Source: Protea cynaroides (lineage: Eukaryota; Streptophyta; Magnoliopsida; Proteales; Proteaceae). From it: a DNA stretch of 64,000 nt. The position numbers and the translations under genes are program-made. A model generated the notes under the pieces. It did no database searches, was not told the DNA's origin, and saw only the letters and a program-made list of their open reading frames with translations. This document shows, one piece after another, positions 11,242 through 23,242 of the stretch (positions are counted from its first letter, which is position 1; every line of letters starts with the position of its first letter). The DNA lies in assembly GCA_028583415.1 (NCBI GenBank), contig CM053271.1:89701534-89765533 (forward strand), in the 5' to 3' direction.

Positions 11242-11643
11242 GAACCAGTTGTAAAGCTCCTAAAGAATTGGACTTCGATATGGTTAAAGCTATTGCTTCT
11301 GGGTGGGATTAGCGGACTCTTCAGAGGGTTTTTTAGACTTAAGTGATATATTTGAATGTTCTTTGAAAACTATGAAATCAGACAAAGTTTAGCCCCGATG
11401 AGCATCATTTTAATTTCTAACAATCCTCCCAGTTTTCATTCGAATTGTGCACACTAACTGTCATTTGTTTTGATTGCATGATGTGAATGACAAAATATTT
11501 TTCTAGTAAGATTACCATGGCATTTGTGTGAAAGTAAAGTTGTTTGATCTAATGATCTCACGTTTTGAAAAAATTCATCTCTCCGATTCAAGAAACAAAA
11601 ATGTGCTTCTTTTATCTTTTCCCTCGATTGGTACAATCTCGGT

Positions 11644-11657
11644 CAAAGAGGGGTATC
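11644..11657 (+). other. Polypurine tract of the Tat/Ogre-like element
   Basis: CAAAGAGGGGTATC directly precedes a TGTAAGCACCCC LTR start. Confidence 0.6.
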
Positions 11658-11821
11658 TGTAAGCACCCCATTTTTGCTTTCCCTAATTAGGACAGCCATA
11701 TTGGTGTGTAGATAATGAGAGAGGAGAGGCAAGTGAATTCTCTCCATCCAGCTGTCAATTAGTCCCTGTGTACTCTCTACAGTGTTCTGTGCTGAGCCGA
11801 AGTGCACCAGCGTATTCCATT

Positions 11822-12530
11822 GTCCGTCCTCTTCAAAGTGGACGTAGAAAATTCGGGACAAAGGCCACCAGGGGTCCCATGCAAAGTTGCCAATAGGATT
11901 ATCATCAAAACTTCATTTCTTCATATTTTGGTCATCTGACGTCTGAATCAGGAAATTCGAACGCCAATGCGCTCTATTGTACGTCCTCTTCAAAGTGGAT
12001 GTAGAAAATCTAGGACAAAGGCCACCAACGGGTCCCATGCAAAATTACCAGTAGGATTATCGTCAAACTTCAATTCTTCATATTTTGGTCATCTGACGTC
12101 TGAATCAGGTGATTGGAATGCCAGTGTGTTCCATTGTCCGTCCTCTTCAAAGTGGACGTATAAAATCTGGGACAAAGACCACCAGCAGGTCCCATGTAAA
12201 ATTGCCAATAGGATTATCGTCAAACTTCAATTCTTTATATTTTGGTCAACTGACGTCCGATTTAGTTAATTCAAACACCAGTGTGCTCCTTTTTTCATCC
12301 TCTTCAAAGTGGATGTCGAAGATCTGGGATAAAAGTCCCCGAAGGATCTCATGCAGAGCCACAAGCTGATGAGCTTGTTTAAACTTTGATCCTTCATAAT
12401 TTTACTATCTGACATCCAAATTCGGTGATTCAAGCTCTAGCATTATTCTTTCTTGGTGTTCTTCAAGGTGGACACGGAAAATACAGGACAAATGCTGTCA
12501 AAATTTTCCATGCTGAGTTGCAAGCTGAGA
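11822..12530 (+). repeat. Tandem repeat, ~157-bp unit, about 4.5 copies
   Basis: The anchor CCTCTTCAAAGTGGA-like sequence recurs at about 11827, 11984, 12141, 12298 and 12461. Each is followed by a GGGACAAAGGCCACC-like block and a TTCATATTTTGGTCATCTGACG block. Divergence rises toward the last copy. Confidence 0.9.
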
Positions 12531-12806
12531 GGACCCATAATAGAGAGAGAAAATAGTTCTGACCCAAGCCAGTCCCAGTCAGCTCAAACCCAATTCAGTC
12601 CAACCCAGTCAAACCTGACCCAGCCCATACCGGTCCAGACCAAGTCGGGTCAGCCCATGTATATGCACTTTATGTATTGGTTATGTATATTATATACTTA
12701 TATTCAGTCAAGAAGAAAGAGAGAGAGAGAACCCGAGAGGAAAGAAAGAGAGTAAAAAAAAAGATAAAAGAGAGGAAGAGAAAAGTCGAAAAGAGGAAAG
12801 GATAAA

Positions 12807-12810
<4 letters not shown>

Positions 12811-12868
<58 letters not shown>
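12811..12868. repeat. GA microsatellite
   Basis: Uninterrupted (GA)n of nearly 60 bases inside a longer purine-rich tract (12710-12870). Confidence 0.97.
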
Positions 12869-12871
<3 letters not shown>

Positions 12872-13439
12872 AGTAGAGGGAAAGGTGCAGGTGCTGCCAC
12901 CTCCACCTCTCTCATGCTCATTTAATCTGCCGCTGCCACCTCCACCTCTCCCATGCTTTTTGAGCCCCAAACCAATGCTGCCATCTCCACCTCTCCCATA
13001 CCCGTTGGAGAAACACCACACCTCGTCACCCACCTAGAAGTTCTTTCCTTCTTCTAGAAAACCAGGAAGAGAGAAATGCAGGGAGAAGCACAGAAGAGAG
13101 AGAAAAGGTCTGACAAGGAAAGAATAAGGGAGAAGGTTGGCGGAAGTGTTGCCACACTCCACCGCCATGCTTCTGGAGCCCAACCCCATCAGCTGCCACA
13201 CTCCACCTTCCATGCACCTGCCATCTAGTGCCCATGCTTCTTGAGACCCAACCTGACTGTAGCCATCCCACACTCCACCTTTCTTCATCCAACTTCCAAC
13301 TTCTATAAATACCCATCGAGGCAGAGTAAAGAAGGGAGTTTTTTCTAGCTAGGAAGGCTGACCCTTTACTTTCTTTCAAAATCCCTTTTCGTCCCCCTCA
13401 TCGGTCTGCCTGTTCATCCTCTTTCACACATAGCATCTC

Positions 13440-14440
13440 GCAACCATCTCTGTTTGTGATCCAGCCGATAATCTATTTGTTCAGAGGAGATCTCGCACCC
13501 AGCAGACAGTCTGCTTGTCCATAGGAGATCTCCCATCCAGCGGACAATCTGTTTGTCCAGAACCCGCGTCCAGCAACATCTTGCACCCAGTGGATAGTCT
13601 GTTTGTTCAGAATCCATGCCCAGTAACATCTCGCGCCCAGCAGACAGTCTGTTTGTCCAGAGGATATCTCGCGCTCAACAGACAGTCTGATTTGTCCAGA
13701 ATCCATGCCCAGCAACATCTTGCGCCCAGCAGACAATCTGTTTGTCTAGAGGAAATCTCACGCCCAGCGAACAATCTGATTTGTCTAGAATCCATGCCCA
13801 GCAACGTCTCGCGACCATCGCTTGACCGCGATCTGCATCCAGCAGCCTCTCGCATCTTGTGACCATCACCTGTCTGAAATCCATGCCCAGCAACATCTTG
13901 CGACCATAGCCTTACTGTGATCCTCGACCAGCAGCTTCTGACATCTCGTGACCATCACATGTTCGCAATCTACGCCCAGCAACATCTCGCGACCATCACA
14001 TGATCGTGATCTGTGACCAGCAGCCTCTCGCATCTGGTAACCATCGCCTGTCCACAATCCGTGCCCAGCAACATCTCGCGACCATCTCCTGACAGTAATC
14101 CGCGTCTAGCAGCATCTCGCATCTCATGACCATCTCCTGACCGCCATCCACAGTCCAGTAGCATCTCGCATCTCGCGACCATCTCCTGACCGCCATCCGC
14201 GTCCAGCAGCATATCACGTCTCGCCACCATCTCCTGACCGCCATCCAAAATCCAGCAACATCTCACATCTCACGACCATCTCCTGACCGCGATCCACATT
14301 CTAGCAGCACCTCGCATATCGTGACCATCTCCTAACCGCCACTCGCGACCATCTCCTGTCCGCGACTCGCATCCATCAGCATTCTACAACTTGCATCCAG
14401 TAAACATCTCGTGACCATCTCCCACACCTGTCTGCAACTC
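13440..14440. repeat. Two adjoining minisatellite arrays
   Basis: First array (13440-13800): ~35-45-base units with CAGCAGACAGTCTGTTTGTCC and GAGGAGATCTCGC. Second array (13800-14440): ~55-60-base units with CCAGCAACATCTCGCGACC and ATCTCCTGACCGCGATCC. The units change gradually from one array to the next. Minus-strand ORFs rich in Cys, Trp and Met here are read-through of the repeat. Confidence 0.9.
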
Positions 14441-14739
14441 ACGCTCAGTGGCCGAGCACAACGACCCTCGCGAGATCTAGCGAAGATCATCATCGTCAAT
14501 CCTCGCGACATCCTACTGTTCAATCTCGCCACGCACATCAGGTTGGCTTCTTTTCCAGTTCACCATACTTGTGTGTCGTTTTGTGGTTGTCTGCTTTATT
14601 TATTATCGTATCTTCGCATACATGATGATTCTTTGATCATATGCGTGTGACTTCCACATGTGCATATTGGGTTTTGGCCCAGCCTTTCCAGTTAGGAATG
14701 TTAAATCTGGCCCATTTGATTATAAGTTTTGGTAGATGA

Positions 14740-15370
14740 AATATGGACCAAAGGATTTTCATTGTGAGTGGTTTTGAATGATTTCAACCATTATGAGTGA
14801 TTTTGAATAATTTCAACCGTTGGATCTTCATTGTAGGTGTTTTAAAGGAATATGAATGGTTGGATTATCACGATGAGTGATCTGAACCATAAATTATCTT
14901 TGGGAGTGATTTTAATCAATCTGAGTGGTTGGATTATCATGATGAGTGACTTCGACTGTTAGAATATCTTGGGAGTGATTTAAATGAACTTGCACGGTTG
15001 GATTATGATTTTAGTGAATCTAAACCGTTATATCTTGATCATGGATGTTTTAAATGAATTCGAATCGTTAGATTCCACATGATAAGTGATTTGAACCACT
15101 AGATTATCTTTAGGAATGATTTAACTGAATCTAAACCATTGAATCTTGATCATGAAGGTCCTGGATAAATCTGAGCTATTGAATCCTGATCATAAGTGTT
15201 TCAAAAAAAAAGAGTTTGATCCATTGGATCTTGATCATGCCAATTTTGATGAATCTGAATGATTGGATGTTGATTTTGAGTGATTTGAACCGTTGGATTA
15301 TCATTTTGTGAAATCTGAGCCGTTGATCTTGGCTTTTTGATGAAATCTAAGTGTTGACCATGATCATCAA
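14740..15370. repeat. Degenerate ~60-bp repeats with TGATTTGAACCGTTGGAT core
   Basis: About ten imperfect units carry GAGTGATTTGAACCGTTGG and GATTATCATGATGAG or GATCTTGATCATG variants. No coding signal. Confidence 0.8.
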
Positions 15371-15944
15371 TTTTTGAAGAGATATAACCGTTAAGGTGAG
15401 GATCTGATATGTCTACATTTGTCATATTGTGCACTGCTATGCTTAGGATGCTTACACTGCTAGCTTTATGCATTCAGCCATGTTTGATTGATATCTATTG
15501 TCGGCAAAGAATTTACTTTTTTTTACACCCTAGTTGAACTGTCATATCTATACACCTAGCAAACATTTTAGGTGTGGGGACATGCATGTAGGCACCCACA
15601 TTCATGGGAAGGATAAAAGTGAAAAAGATAAAAGTTTTAATCTAGAAGCATAAAGCCTAGCCCAGCAATTCCAAAAACCATGGGTTTAGGTTAAAAGGGT
15701 AGTTTTAGGACAAGCCTTACTCTCAATTCATTTCCCCTAGAGTACAGAGACCTAGACAGGTGTAATGTGAATCCAATCATATATCTTCTAGGATCGTCTT
15801 TCGGTCCGGCTAGACCACCCCCTTTTTTCTGACCCAAGCGGGTCACCCAATGAACAATCTAATAGTTCGAACTACACGGATCCTGATTCATAGGGAAAAC
15901 CCTAAGATACGTAGGTAGTCTGGGAAACTCCCAGATACGGTTCC

Positions 15945-16170
15945 ATACCCTACTCCCTGAGAGTATACCCATAATTTACTCCCTGAGAGTATACATACTT
16001 TCCTCCCTGAGAGATATACCTTACTCCCTGAGAGTACAAATCAGACTCCCTAAGTCACACATATGTACCTTACTCCCTGAGAGTACAAACCTTACTCCTT
16101 GAGAGACATACATACTCTACTCCCTGAGAGTACGCATGCGTTACTCCCTGAGAGTGCTTGCATATCTTAG
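15945..16170. repeat. CTCCCTGAGAGTA short tandem repeat
   Basis: About nine copies of ACTCCCTGAGAGTAYA with 5-12-base spacers. The unit is itself a short palindrome (CTCCCTGAGAG). Confidence 0.85.
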
Positions 16171-16939
16171 TCATTGAGGCTACCTAATCCACCCAAAAAC
16201 GAACTACGTTGTACCTGATTTCCAGGACCTCTGGGATACGTAGGCAACTTAAAGGATTCTCCAAGTATGGTACCCCATCTTAGTATCTTTAGGTCCCCCA
16301 TATCCATATCCTCATTCACTTCGATCCATGTAAGCTATCTCTAGATTCAATCTCCATCATCATCAAGCATAAACTTCAACTTAAATAAATTGAATCTAAG
16401 AAAGCTTAATCATAATCCACATCCATAAACTTTAATCACATTCCATTTTGAACTACGTTTTTGGACTTGATTTCTAGGATTGGAATATGTCGGCAATTTA
16501 AAATGTTTTGGACATCTCAGATTCAGTCCATCACCGAACCATCTTTGGTTTTGTTCATTGTATATTATTTTGTTTGTTTTCTTACTTCAAGAACATGTTT
16601 GGTTGAATTTAAGCTAAAAGAACTTAGCAACTTGGCATAGGATCCCCCATTAGCCCTAGTTGTTATCCATTGACCATAAATAGTCAGAACCATAAAGTCT
16701 AAGGAAAGTAGAATCATATAGGAGGTCGATTTTTGGATCGGGCAGCTTTGGGTGCCTAACACCTTCCCAAACTGTACTTTGAATGCTTACCCGTTCTCTA
16801 ATGGACCAAAGCTGATATGTTGGGTCATCAGTTAATAGAAGTCTTATCTCAGGATGAGGCTACATTTTAAGTCCTAGACCTTAATCTAGGTGGCGACTCC
16901 AAATCTTTCACAGTCCATTACAGTGTGGTTGGACATTTT

Positions 16940-18480
16940 ACATCACTATCTTCATAGTCTCATATTCAGGTCCTTCTGAGGAAAAAGATAAGTTAAACTC
17001 TTATAATCTAACTTAATCTGAAACTTTTCACCATAAAGTTAGTGCCTCCAAGTCTTGATTGCGTAAATGACCGCTGCTAACTCCAGATCATGCATAGGAT
17101 AGTTCTTCTTATGCTCTTTCAACTGTCTTGATGCATAGGCATTCACCTGTTCTCCTTGCATCAACACACATCCAAGACCCAACCCTAAAGCATCCGTATA
17201 TAGGGTGAACGGCAAGCCTGGTGCTGGGATGGTCAAGATAGGTGCAGAGACTAGTCTTAATTTCAGAGTCCGAAAGCACTTCTCACACTCATCTATCCAT
17301 ATAAATTTTTTTCCTTTCTTGGTTAGTCTAGTTAGTGGAATGGCAATTCTTGAGTAGTCTTCCACGAATCTTCTATAGTAACCAGCCAATCCAAGGAAAC
17401 TATGAATCACTGCAACTGATTTTGGTGCATCCCATCCTACTATAGCTGCGATCTTGCTTGGATCTACCTTGATACCGTCTAGAGATACTAAGTGACCCAA
17501 GAAGGTCACTTTCTTCAGCCAAAATTCACACTTCTTGAACTTGGCGTAAAGCTTCTCCCTTCTCAGCCTTCGGAGGGCTGCTCTCAAATGTGATGCATGA
17601 GTCTCCTTGTCCTTTAAGTAGACCAAGATGTCGTCAATGAATACGATGATCGAAGTGTCCAACATGTCATGAAACACTCGGTTCATCAGTTCCATGAACG
17701 ACGCTGGAGCGTTAGTCAACTCAAATGACATTACAAGGAACTCATAATGCCCATACCTTGTCCTGAAGGCAGTCTTCAGAATATCTCCTACCTTGATCTT
17801 CAATTAGTGATACCCTGATCTAAGATCAATCTTCGAGAAAACCTTTACACCCTGCAACTGATTGAACAGATCATCGATCCTAGGCAAGGGTATCGGTTCT
17901 TGATGGTTAACTTATTCAACTTTCGGTAGTCAATACATAGCCAGACACTACCATCCTTTTTCTTTATGGGCCACACTAGTGCTTCCCAGGTGGTATACTG
18001 GACTGGATTACATCTTAGTCTAATAACTCTTGTAGTTGAGTCTTCAGTTCCTTCAATTCTATAAGAGCTATTTTATAGGGTGTCTTAGACACAAGTGCCA
18101 ACCCTGGAACAAGTCGATAATGAACTCGGTCACATGATCAGATGGTAACCCAGGTAAATCTCTTGAAAACACATCAAAGAATTTACACATCACATCAATA
18201 TCTTTCATCTATGGTGCTTCTTTGGTAACGTCCACCATAAATTCCATATATCCAACTCATTTCTTTTCAAAGCATCTCCTAGCCTTTAGCATAGAGAGGA
18301 TCAACTTTCACTTCTTAGGCAGTGCTTCCAATAAAACTAAATTATGTGTCATCTTTTCTCTTGAATGACAACCTCTTCTATGCACATCATAGCTTTGTAA
18401 AGTCTTAATACAACTAGTTTATCCCCAAGATGACGTCGAAGTCTGCCATCTTAAGTAGAACTAGGTTGCATCTCAATTCT
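16940..18480 (-). pseudogene. pol remnant: protease end, RT and partial RNase H
   Basis: The longest open part (17803-17039, 254 codons) covers RT from RTRYGHYEFLVMSFELTN through the catalytic FIDDILVYLKD, the thumb (FLGHLVSLDGIKVDPSK, FLGLAGYYRRFVEDYSR) and the first half of RNase H (LYTDALGLGLGCVLMQ, MHDLELAAVIYAIKTWRH). RNase H continues with stops to about 16945, where the Tat/Ogre-like LTR interrupts it. Upstream, 17810-18200 is out of frame but reads as the RT lead-in, and 18300-18480 matches the protease end (ADFDVIL block). Confidence 0.88.
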
Positions 18481-19829
18481 TTCCATCCATACGATTTAAA
18501 CATTGTTCATAACACTCATCCAATACAACATCTAGTCTAAAAGGGCTTGAACTAGCAAAATCTGGTTTAAAGGTCTTAAAAGCTTGTCTAATTCCTTCAT
18601 CTCTTATAATTATTATTTTTTTTTCAAAAACTAATGCCATTAATCTCATATCCCAAAAAACTCATTAGCTTACATCTCTTTTATCACTATTGTTATATCA
18701 AGATCTCTCTTTCTTATACCTCAAAAAGTATCTTGTGATTGTTATTCACTTCATATCCCAAGTTTACCTATAAGCATTAAGGTATATGCTTATAATTTCA
18801 TTAATTCTACCAAACTTTCTTGGTCTTTTCTTAATCATTTCATTTAACATTGGGCATAACTCAGTATTACTTGTACAAATCCGAATACTATCAATGCCAC
18901 CATTTTTTATTTCATACTTGCATCCACTCTTAGATGTGCCTTTAGAAATCTTCTTCCTTGTCAATCTTCATACAGATATAGCCATCTTTAATTCTATTTG
19001 AGCGCTATCTACTTCTTTATTGGCTACTCTTGATAATTCTCACTTTTTTCTCATGTACTTTTTTATAGACATGACTCATATCCATCCATCCAGCAATCTC
19101 AAAATAGATTCTCTATTACTTCATCTGAGGTTTCTTGGCTATAGAAACTAATCTAATTCAATCATTTTACCTTCAATAATTCCCTTATTAACTAAGTATC
19201 TTTATCAAAGAAGGTTGGAAAATGTAAGAATCGAAATGTTTATCCAAAAGTGACTCACTTCCTTCTTTTGAATTTATTATGATGACGAACACTTGTTCTA
19301 TTTAGCAAACTTCGGTTTAAAGGATCAGGAGTAAATCTATGGTGATCGAACCAACAACCAAGGACCATTAGTTGCAAGGTGATCCAAATATATGGAAATA
19401 GAGGTTCTACAGCTCTTAACCTCATGGTTACAGGTTCTATCGAGTATATAGTGTCATTGGTCAAGGCACTGCAAGAGTAAATCTGGAGAAGTTTTGGTAC
19501 ATCAATAAATCAGGTATCAAATCGAAAAGATGTACATTCGGAATGATTAAACCTTTAAATGTTCATTCGGTTCATATCTTTATTCATGGTGTCGATCGTG
19601 GGAGTAGCTTAGATTGGTATAATCAGGACTAATTCAAAGGAAATAACATCTATAACTCCATTTGACAGGTTGAATCAATAAGGTATTCTGTCAAGGTACA
19701 AGAATTAAAATAAGGTATGTGCATCCTCTATAATTATAAGAGTAAGTCAATAATGCACCACATCCTATATAAATCTATCTAATTATATGGCCACAATATA
19801 TTTGATCCTTAGTTGAAACGTGTAAGGCT

Positions 19830-20235
19830 TCATCTTCATAAAATATTCCTCAACCCCTGTCGGTTCATTTTGCCATGATGCAGCTATCCCATACATCGGT
19901 GGCTGATAAGGGTAACCACCTTGATACACTGCTTGTTGTGGACCAAGCTTCTACACTGGGGTGTGCATTACTGGGACCTATGGTATGGTAGGCACTGTGT
20001 TACTGCTAACATGTGCTAGGGGTACAGTATTACTATCAATCGGTATCCAGCATAATATTATCCCTCAGAGCGGCCACTACAGTGAGTTGTCTTAGCTCAC
20101 CCAATACCTGACTTATTGTGTTTGCACTAGGGAATGGGTCTATCTCCCTTATATTATCATCATGACTATGTGTCAGGCTACCATGCCTGACCAGATAAGC
20201 AACCTTTCTTGTGACCGACTTATCACTACACTCCT
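19830..20235 (-). pseudogene. gag N-terminal remnant of the minus chromovirus
   Basis: On the minus strand, 20110-19840 reads with breaks as a coiled-coil like that at 4030-4130, then SNTVP, then YPYQPPMYG and FMKMKP. These correspond in order to GSNTVP, HYQPPIYG and FLKMKP of the plus element's Gag. The capsid core downstream is missing or unrecognisable. Confidence 0.65.
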
Positions 20236-20713
20236 GCAACGCCTTTAAGTATATATGAGGGATGAGATTGGGGTTGAGGACACCATGACATCAGACTTTG
20301 ACTGGGATGCCATTGTTCGGATGAAGATGGATAACCTGTCGATCAGTGATGATGAGTTAGAGGCTCACCCTCATCCGCTTAGGAGGGCAGCGGCAGCCGT
20401 AGCAACAGTAGTAGCAGCCAATGCAGCTCATGCAGAAGAGGCAGGGGATGATGATGATGATGATCAGATGGAGGACGTTCCTGCACCGAAACCGCAGCCC
20501 ATACCTACAGTGGGACCATCCCAGCCTCCTCCCAATACCGTGATGGGTATGTTTATGGAGATTCGGGATGCCCAACGCAAGATGAACCGTGACCTAGGGC
20601 GCCTCTCTCGCAGCCTCAGAGTCAGGCAGGAGCAGGTACACTAGCTCAGGGTAGCATATGAGCATGACTATGACATTGCTGACCCTATTCCTCCTATGCC
20701 CCCAACCCCATGA
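20195..20713 (+). pseudogene. Antisense ORF of the minus chromovirus, C-terminal part
   Basis: This is read opposite to the element's gag-pol. It begins inside the conserved block (RLITTLLQRL, compare HLITTLLTRL in the other element). An open part from 20255 (TSDFDWDAIVRMKMDN) leads through an Ala-rich and Asp-rich region to a proline segment and a C-terminal coiled-coil (MFMEIRDAQRKMNRD). A TAG at 20642 falls where the homologue at 1754 also has TAG. The frame then continues to a TGA at 20711 with a similar acidic, proline-rich tail. The N-terminal two thirds have been deleted against gag. Confidence 0.7.
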
Positions 20714-21060
20714 TAGATCACCTTATATATTTCTCTCCCTCACAGTACATTGACTTTTATAACAAGATAACTGTCCAGTTTGTGGACAATACCATGTACC
20801 ACAATTAACTTTCACTCTTAGATATTGTTACCTTACCAGTAGTTTATGATCATTCTGCTTGTTATTATGGTTTTCTAACTAGCGCATGTCTATTTATTAG
20901 GTTCTCACTTTTAATATAGTACATTATACTCTTTAGTATTTAGTTTCAGGCATCAAACAAGTGCTTAAGGTGCATTTTTATTAAAGCTTTTAAATTTTTC
21001 CTATCTCAGTTTCTTCGACTCAGTTAAGTGCATGTATGTCCTGTTGAACAGAGCCTAAGA

Positions 21061-21072
21061 GCTCTGATACCA
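21061..21072 (-). other. Primer-binding site of the minus chromovirus
   Basis: On the minus strand TGGTATCAGAGC lies 3 bases inside the LTR end. It matches the 12-base complement of the plant initiator tRNA-Met 3' end in full. Confidence 0.9.
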
Positions 21073-21075
21073 AGT

Positions 21076-23242
21076 TGTCACACCCCAATTCTGACTAAAC
21101 CAGAAGTATAAGTGAACCATCACTGAACCAACAGTTCACACCATGATCTCAATAAGACCGTATCCACTCATACAAACCATTGCACATAACCATACTCAGA
21201 ATATAATTAAATACAGTGGAAGTCTTAAATTATGAACTAAGTACTCTATTGATAATTTAAAATAAATTAACCAATTATTCAAAGTACTAAAACGTAACTA
21301 AATATCTTTACATCATTCATAAATCCAACTGAAAATAAATAGAATAAACAAATCAAATATCCTAGAAGTACACACAGAAAGGGCACTCGCATGAAGCGTC
21401 ATGCTCATCCTCCCTTGCTTGCACTTCTAAAGCAGCAACAGCTCAATACACTAGAGCATCCACAGAGTCCTCTATAGTGTAACCTGCATCAACATTTAAA
21501 AACATGTATATATACAAGGGTGAGCTCACAACTTAGCTCAGTAAGATAATTAGACAATGCAACACACATCATGCATAAGTAACATTCACATTATGGTCTG
21601 GTTTTAAGTTTGCAAAGTGCTATATAAAGGATTGGCAGCCACCATACCTCTATACACGAGTGTGTGAATCCGCCCAATGGATCAAACACTACTGTCGTCC
21701 CACAAGCACCCACCATGGAATAGAGATAGAGCTAAAGTGTCTGGATCAAACATCACTAACACTTCCCCTGATGCCCTACCCATACCAACACATAAGCCCC
21801 TATTGACGAGGGCTTGCAAACTAGGCTCGCAACTAACCAATCCTATATGTCATCACAGAGGTCCTATCCCAGCATAGCTCCCTACGGCATAGACATAGGG
21901 CTAGAGTCTAGTGGCTAAGCCAGAGACCACAGTGCCATTTCCCCCCTGATACCCTCCCCGCACCAAGCATGCTAAGACAGAAGCGATACGAAAAGGTGCT
22001 ACTGTGAGGAATGATCCAAGACCCCAGGCCCTTCCCATTCCATACACCAACGAAAATAATCACATGCCTAACAATCACATCCTAGCATAGCGAGTATGCA
22101 TGAACAATATAATAACTGAAAGTAAAGATGACAAGTGAGTATGCACAACACCAATCCACAGATTCATAATTATTAACAATGTTTTACTGTTATTAAGTTA
22201 TTAGGGTTTAGGTCTGATTCCCTTACCTGACACTTGATTGCTAGCTTGCTCCGCATTACCGAATCCAAACTTGCTAACACAGGGTCCTACATGATGTTAG
22301 AGTTGAATTAGAATAACTTTCTTAGGGTTCACAATGGTCGAAAATCAATTGGTATTGAAAATACCCTCACAGTGTATACCGTTCACAGGTACCGAATGTG
22401 GCACTGTGGGAAAAGGTGCGACCGGTATGGTCGACCGGTCCCCCACTGACCAGTCCTTGAGAGGTACCGGTCAGAGTACCGGTCGCACCATATGGTGGAC
22501 TGGTATGCCTCCGAAAGATCACCAACTTGGTGTTCGCCTTTCGTCGGCCACCCCCCCATTGATTCTAGGGTTTTTCCTATGCATTCTAAGCCTGAGCAAC
22601 GAATTAGAGTTGTTTCATGTTCCATTCAAGTCCTAGTTTCGATGATCCTCAGCCTAGAATGCGAATCTAGGGTTCATCGACTGTATTAGGGTTTGACGGT
22701 AAATTTAAGGGTTTTAGATCAATACCTCGCCTTGCATGGTATTGATTAATTCATGATTAATTATCTATAATGCCTAACTTAGAGAAAAGTTCAAGCACTT
22801 ATCGTTGGTTCGTGACTATGGTGTTCTTCGTCTAACGACCAACGGCAACTCCTCTCCCTCCTTCCTTAGCTCTTTCTCTTTCTTCGTTCTCTTTCTCCTC
22901 TCTAGGGTTTGTGAGGATCAATCAAAGAGTTCTAAGGAGGTTTAAGGGTCCTTAAATAAACTATGATAGAGTTTAGGAAGTTTCCTTACATTAGAAAAGT
23001 CCCTAGGCTCGAGATTTGGAAAGCAGGACCCATAGAGATCAGTTTTTGAATTTAACCAGTCTGCCTGCGCAGACATACCGGTCAACTGGTACCATCAATC
23101 GGTACGAAAAATATCATACTTTTTGGTCTATTTTCATACCTGGTTGTCATCTGCTCGTCTGGTCTGGCCCCGTGATGATTGGAAGACTTATTATGACATG
23201 AATGAAAGGTTTAGATAGGGTTCATGGAGTGCGGATCTTACA
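21076..23242 (-). repeat. 5' LTR of the minus chromovirus (2167 bp)
   Basis: On the minus strand it begins TGTAAGATCCGCACTCC (23242) and ends GGGGTGTGACA (21076), followed by the primer site. Its U3 holds palindrome-prone ACCGGTCGACCGGT-type motifs (22400-22500, 23070-23105). The base run past the outer edge is TAGGA, the expected target copy; the partner is off-window. Confidence 0.9.

Larger units (their letters stand above)
11242..16912 (+). mobile_element. Tat/Ogre-like LTR retrotransposon, 3' end and 3' LTR only
   Basis: 11242-11643 looks like the 3' untranslated end of an element. CAAAGAGGGG with TATC then leads into TGTAAGCACCCCATTTTTGC at 11658, an LTR start. The far end carries AGGTGGCGACTCC near 16889 and stops at TTTCACA (16912). 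At 16913 the sequence becomes the pol gene of another element. The long LTR, the PPT form, the GGTGGCGACTCC end and three copies of a GAACTACG ... CTGATT ... GATACGTAGG motif are what I recall from plant Ogre/Tat elements. The rest lies left of the window because the plus chromovirus inserted at 11241. The exact right boundary is uncertain by some tens of bases. Confidence 0.55.
11658..16912 (+). repeat. Very long LTR (about 5.25 kb) built of tandem arrays
   Basis: No coding potential is seen. The LTR is a chain of different repeat arrays: a ~157-bp unit (11822-12530), a GA microsatellite (12811-12868), minisatellites (13440-14440), ~60-bp degenerate repeats (14740-15370), then short CTCCCTGAGAGTA repeats (15945-16170). 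The ORFs here on either strand are shadows of these repeats. Confidence 0.5.
16913..23242 (-). mobile_element. Ty3/Gypsy chromovirus, minus strand, degenerate; 3' half outside the window
   Basis: Read on the minus strand: 5' LTR (23242 to 21076), a perfect tRNA-Met primer site, an ORF on the opposite strand, a gag remnant, a protease remnant, then RT and the start of RNase H. At 16913 it is cut by the Tat/Ogre-like LTR. It belongs to the same family as the element at 1-11241: gag, RT and antisense ORF are clearly related, and the LTR shares its 3' half. It is more decayed, and is the oldest layer of the nest since the other two sit inside it. 18480-19830 could not be matched to gag-pol and may hold old deletions or an insertion. 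Confidence 0.88.

Noticed and set aside
12670..13033. Minus ORFs rich in Ser-Leu
   Set aside because: Translation of the GA microsatellite.
13414..14538. Many overlapping Cys/Trp/Met-rich minus ORFs that could suggest a repeat protein
   Set aside because: They follow the period of the DNA minisatellite in several frames at once; no start signal or domain.
13440..16170. Repeat arrays with spacers as a possible CRISPR
   Set aside because: Plant nuclear LTR context; units are contiguous and graded, without unique spacers of fixed length and without cas genes.
20036..20239. 67-codon minus ORF starting MQECSDKSV as a separate gene
   Set aside because: It overlaps the decayed gag coiled-coil of the minus element and the antisense ORF junction.
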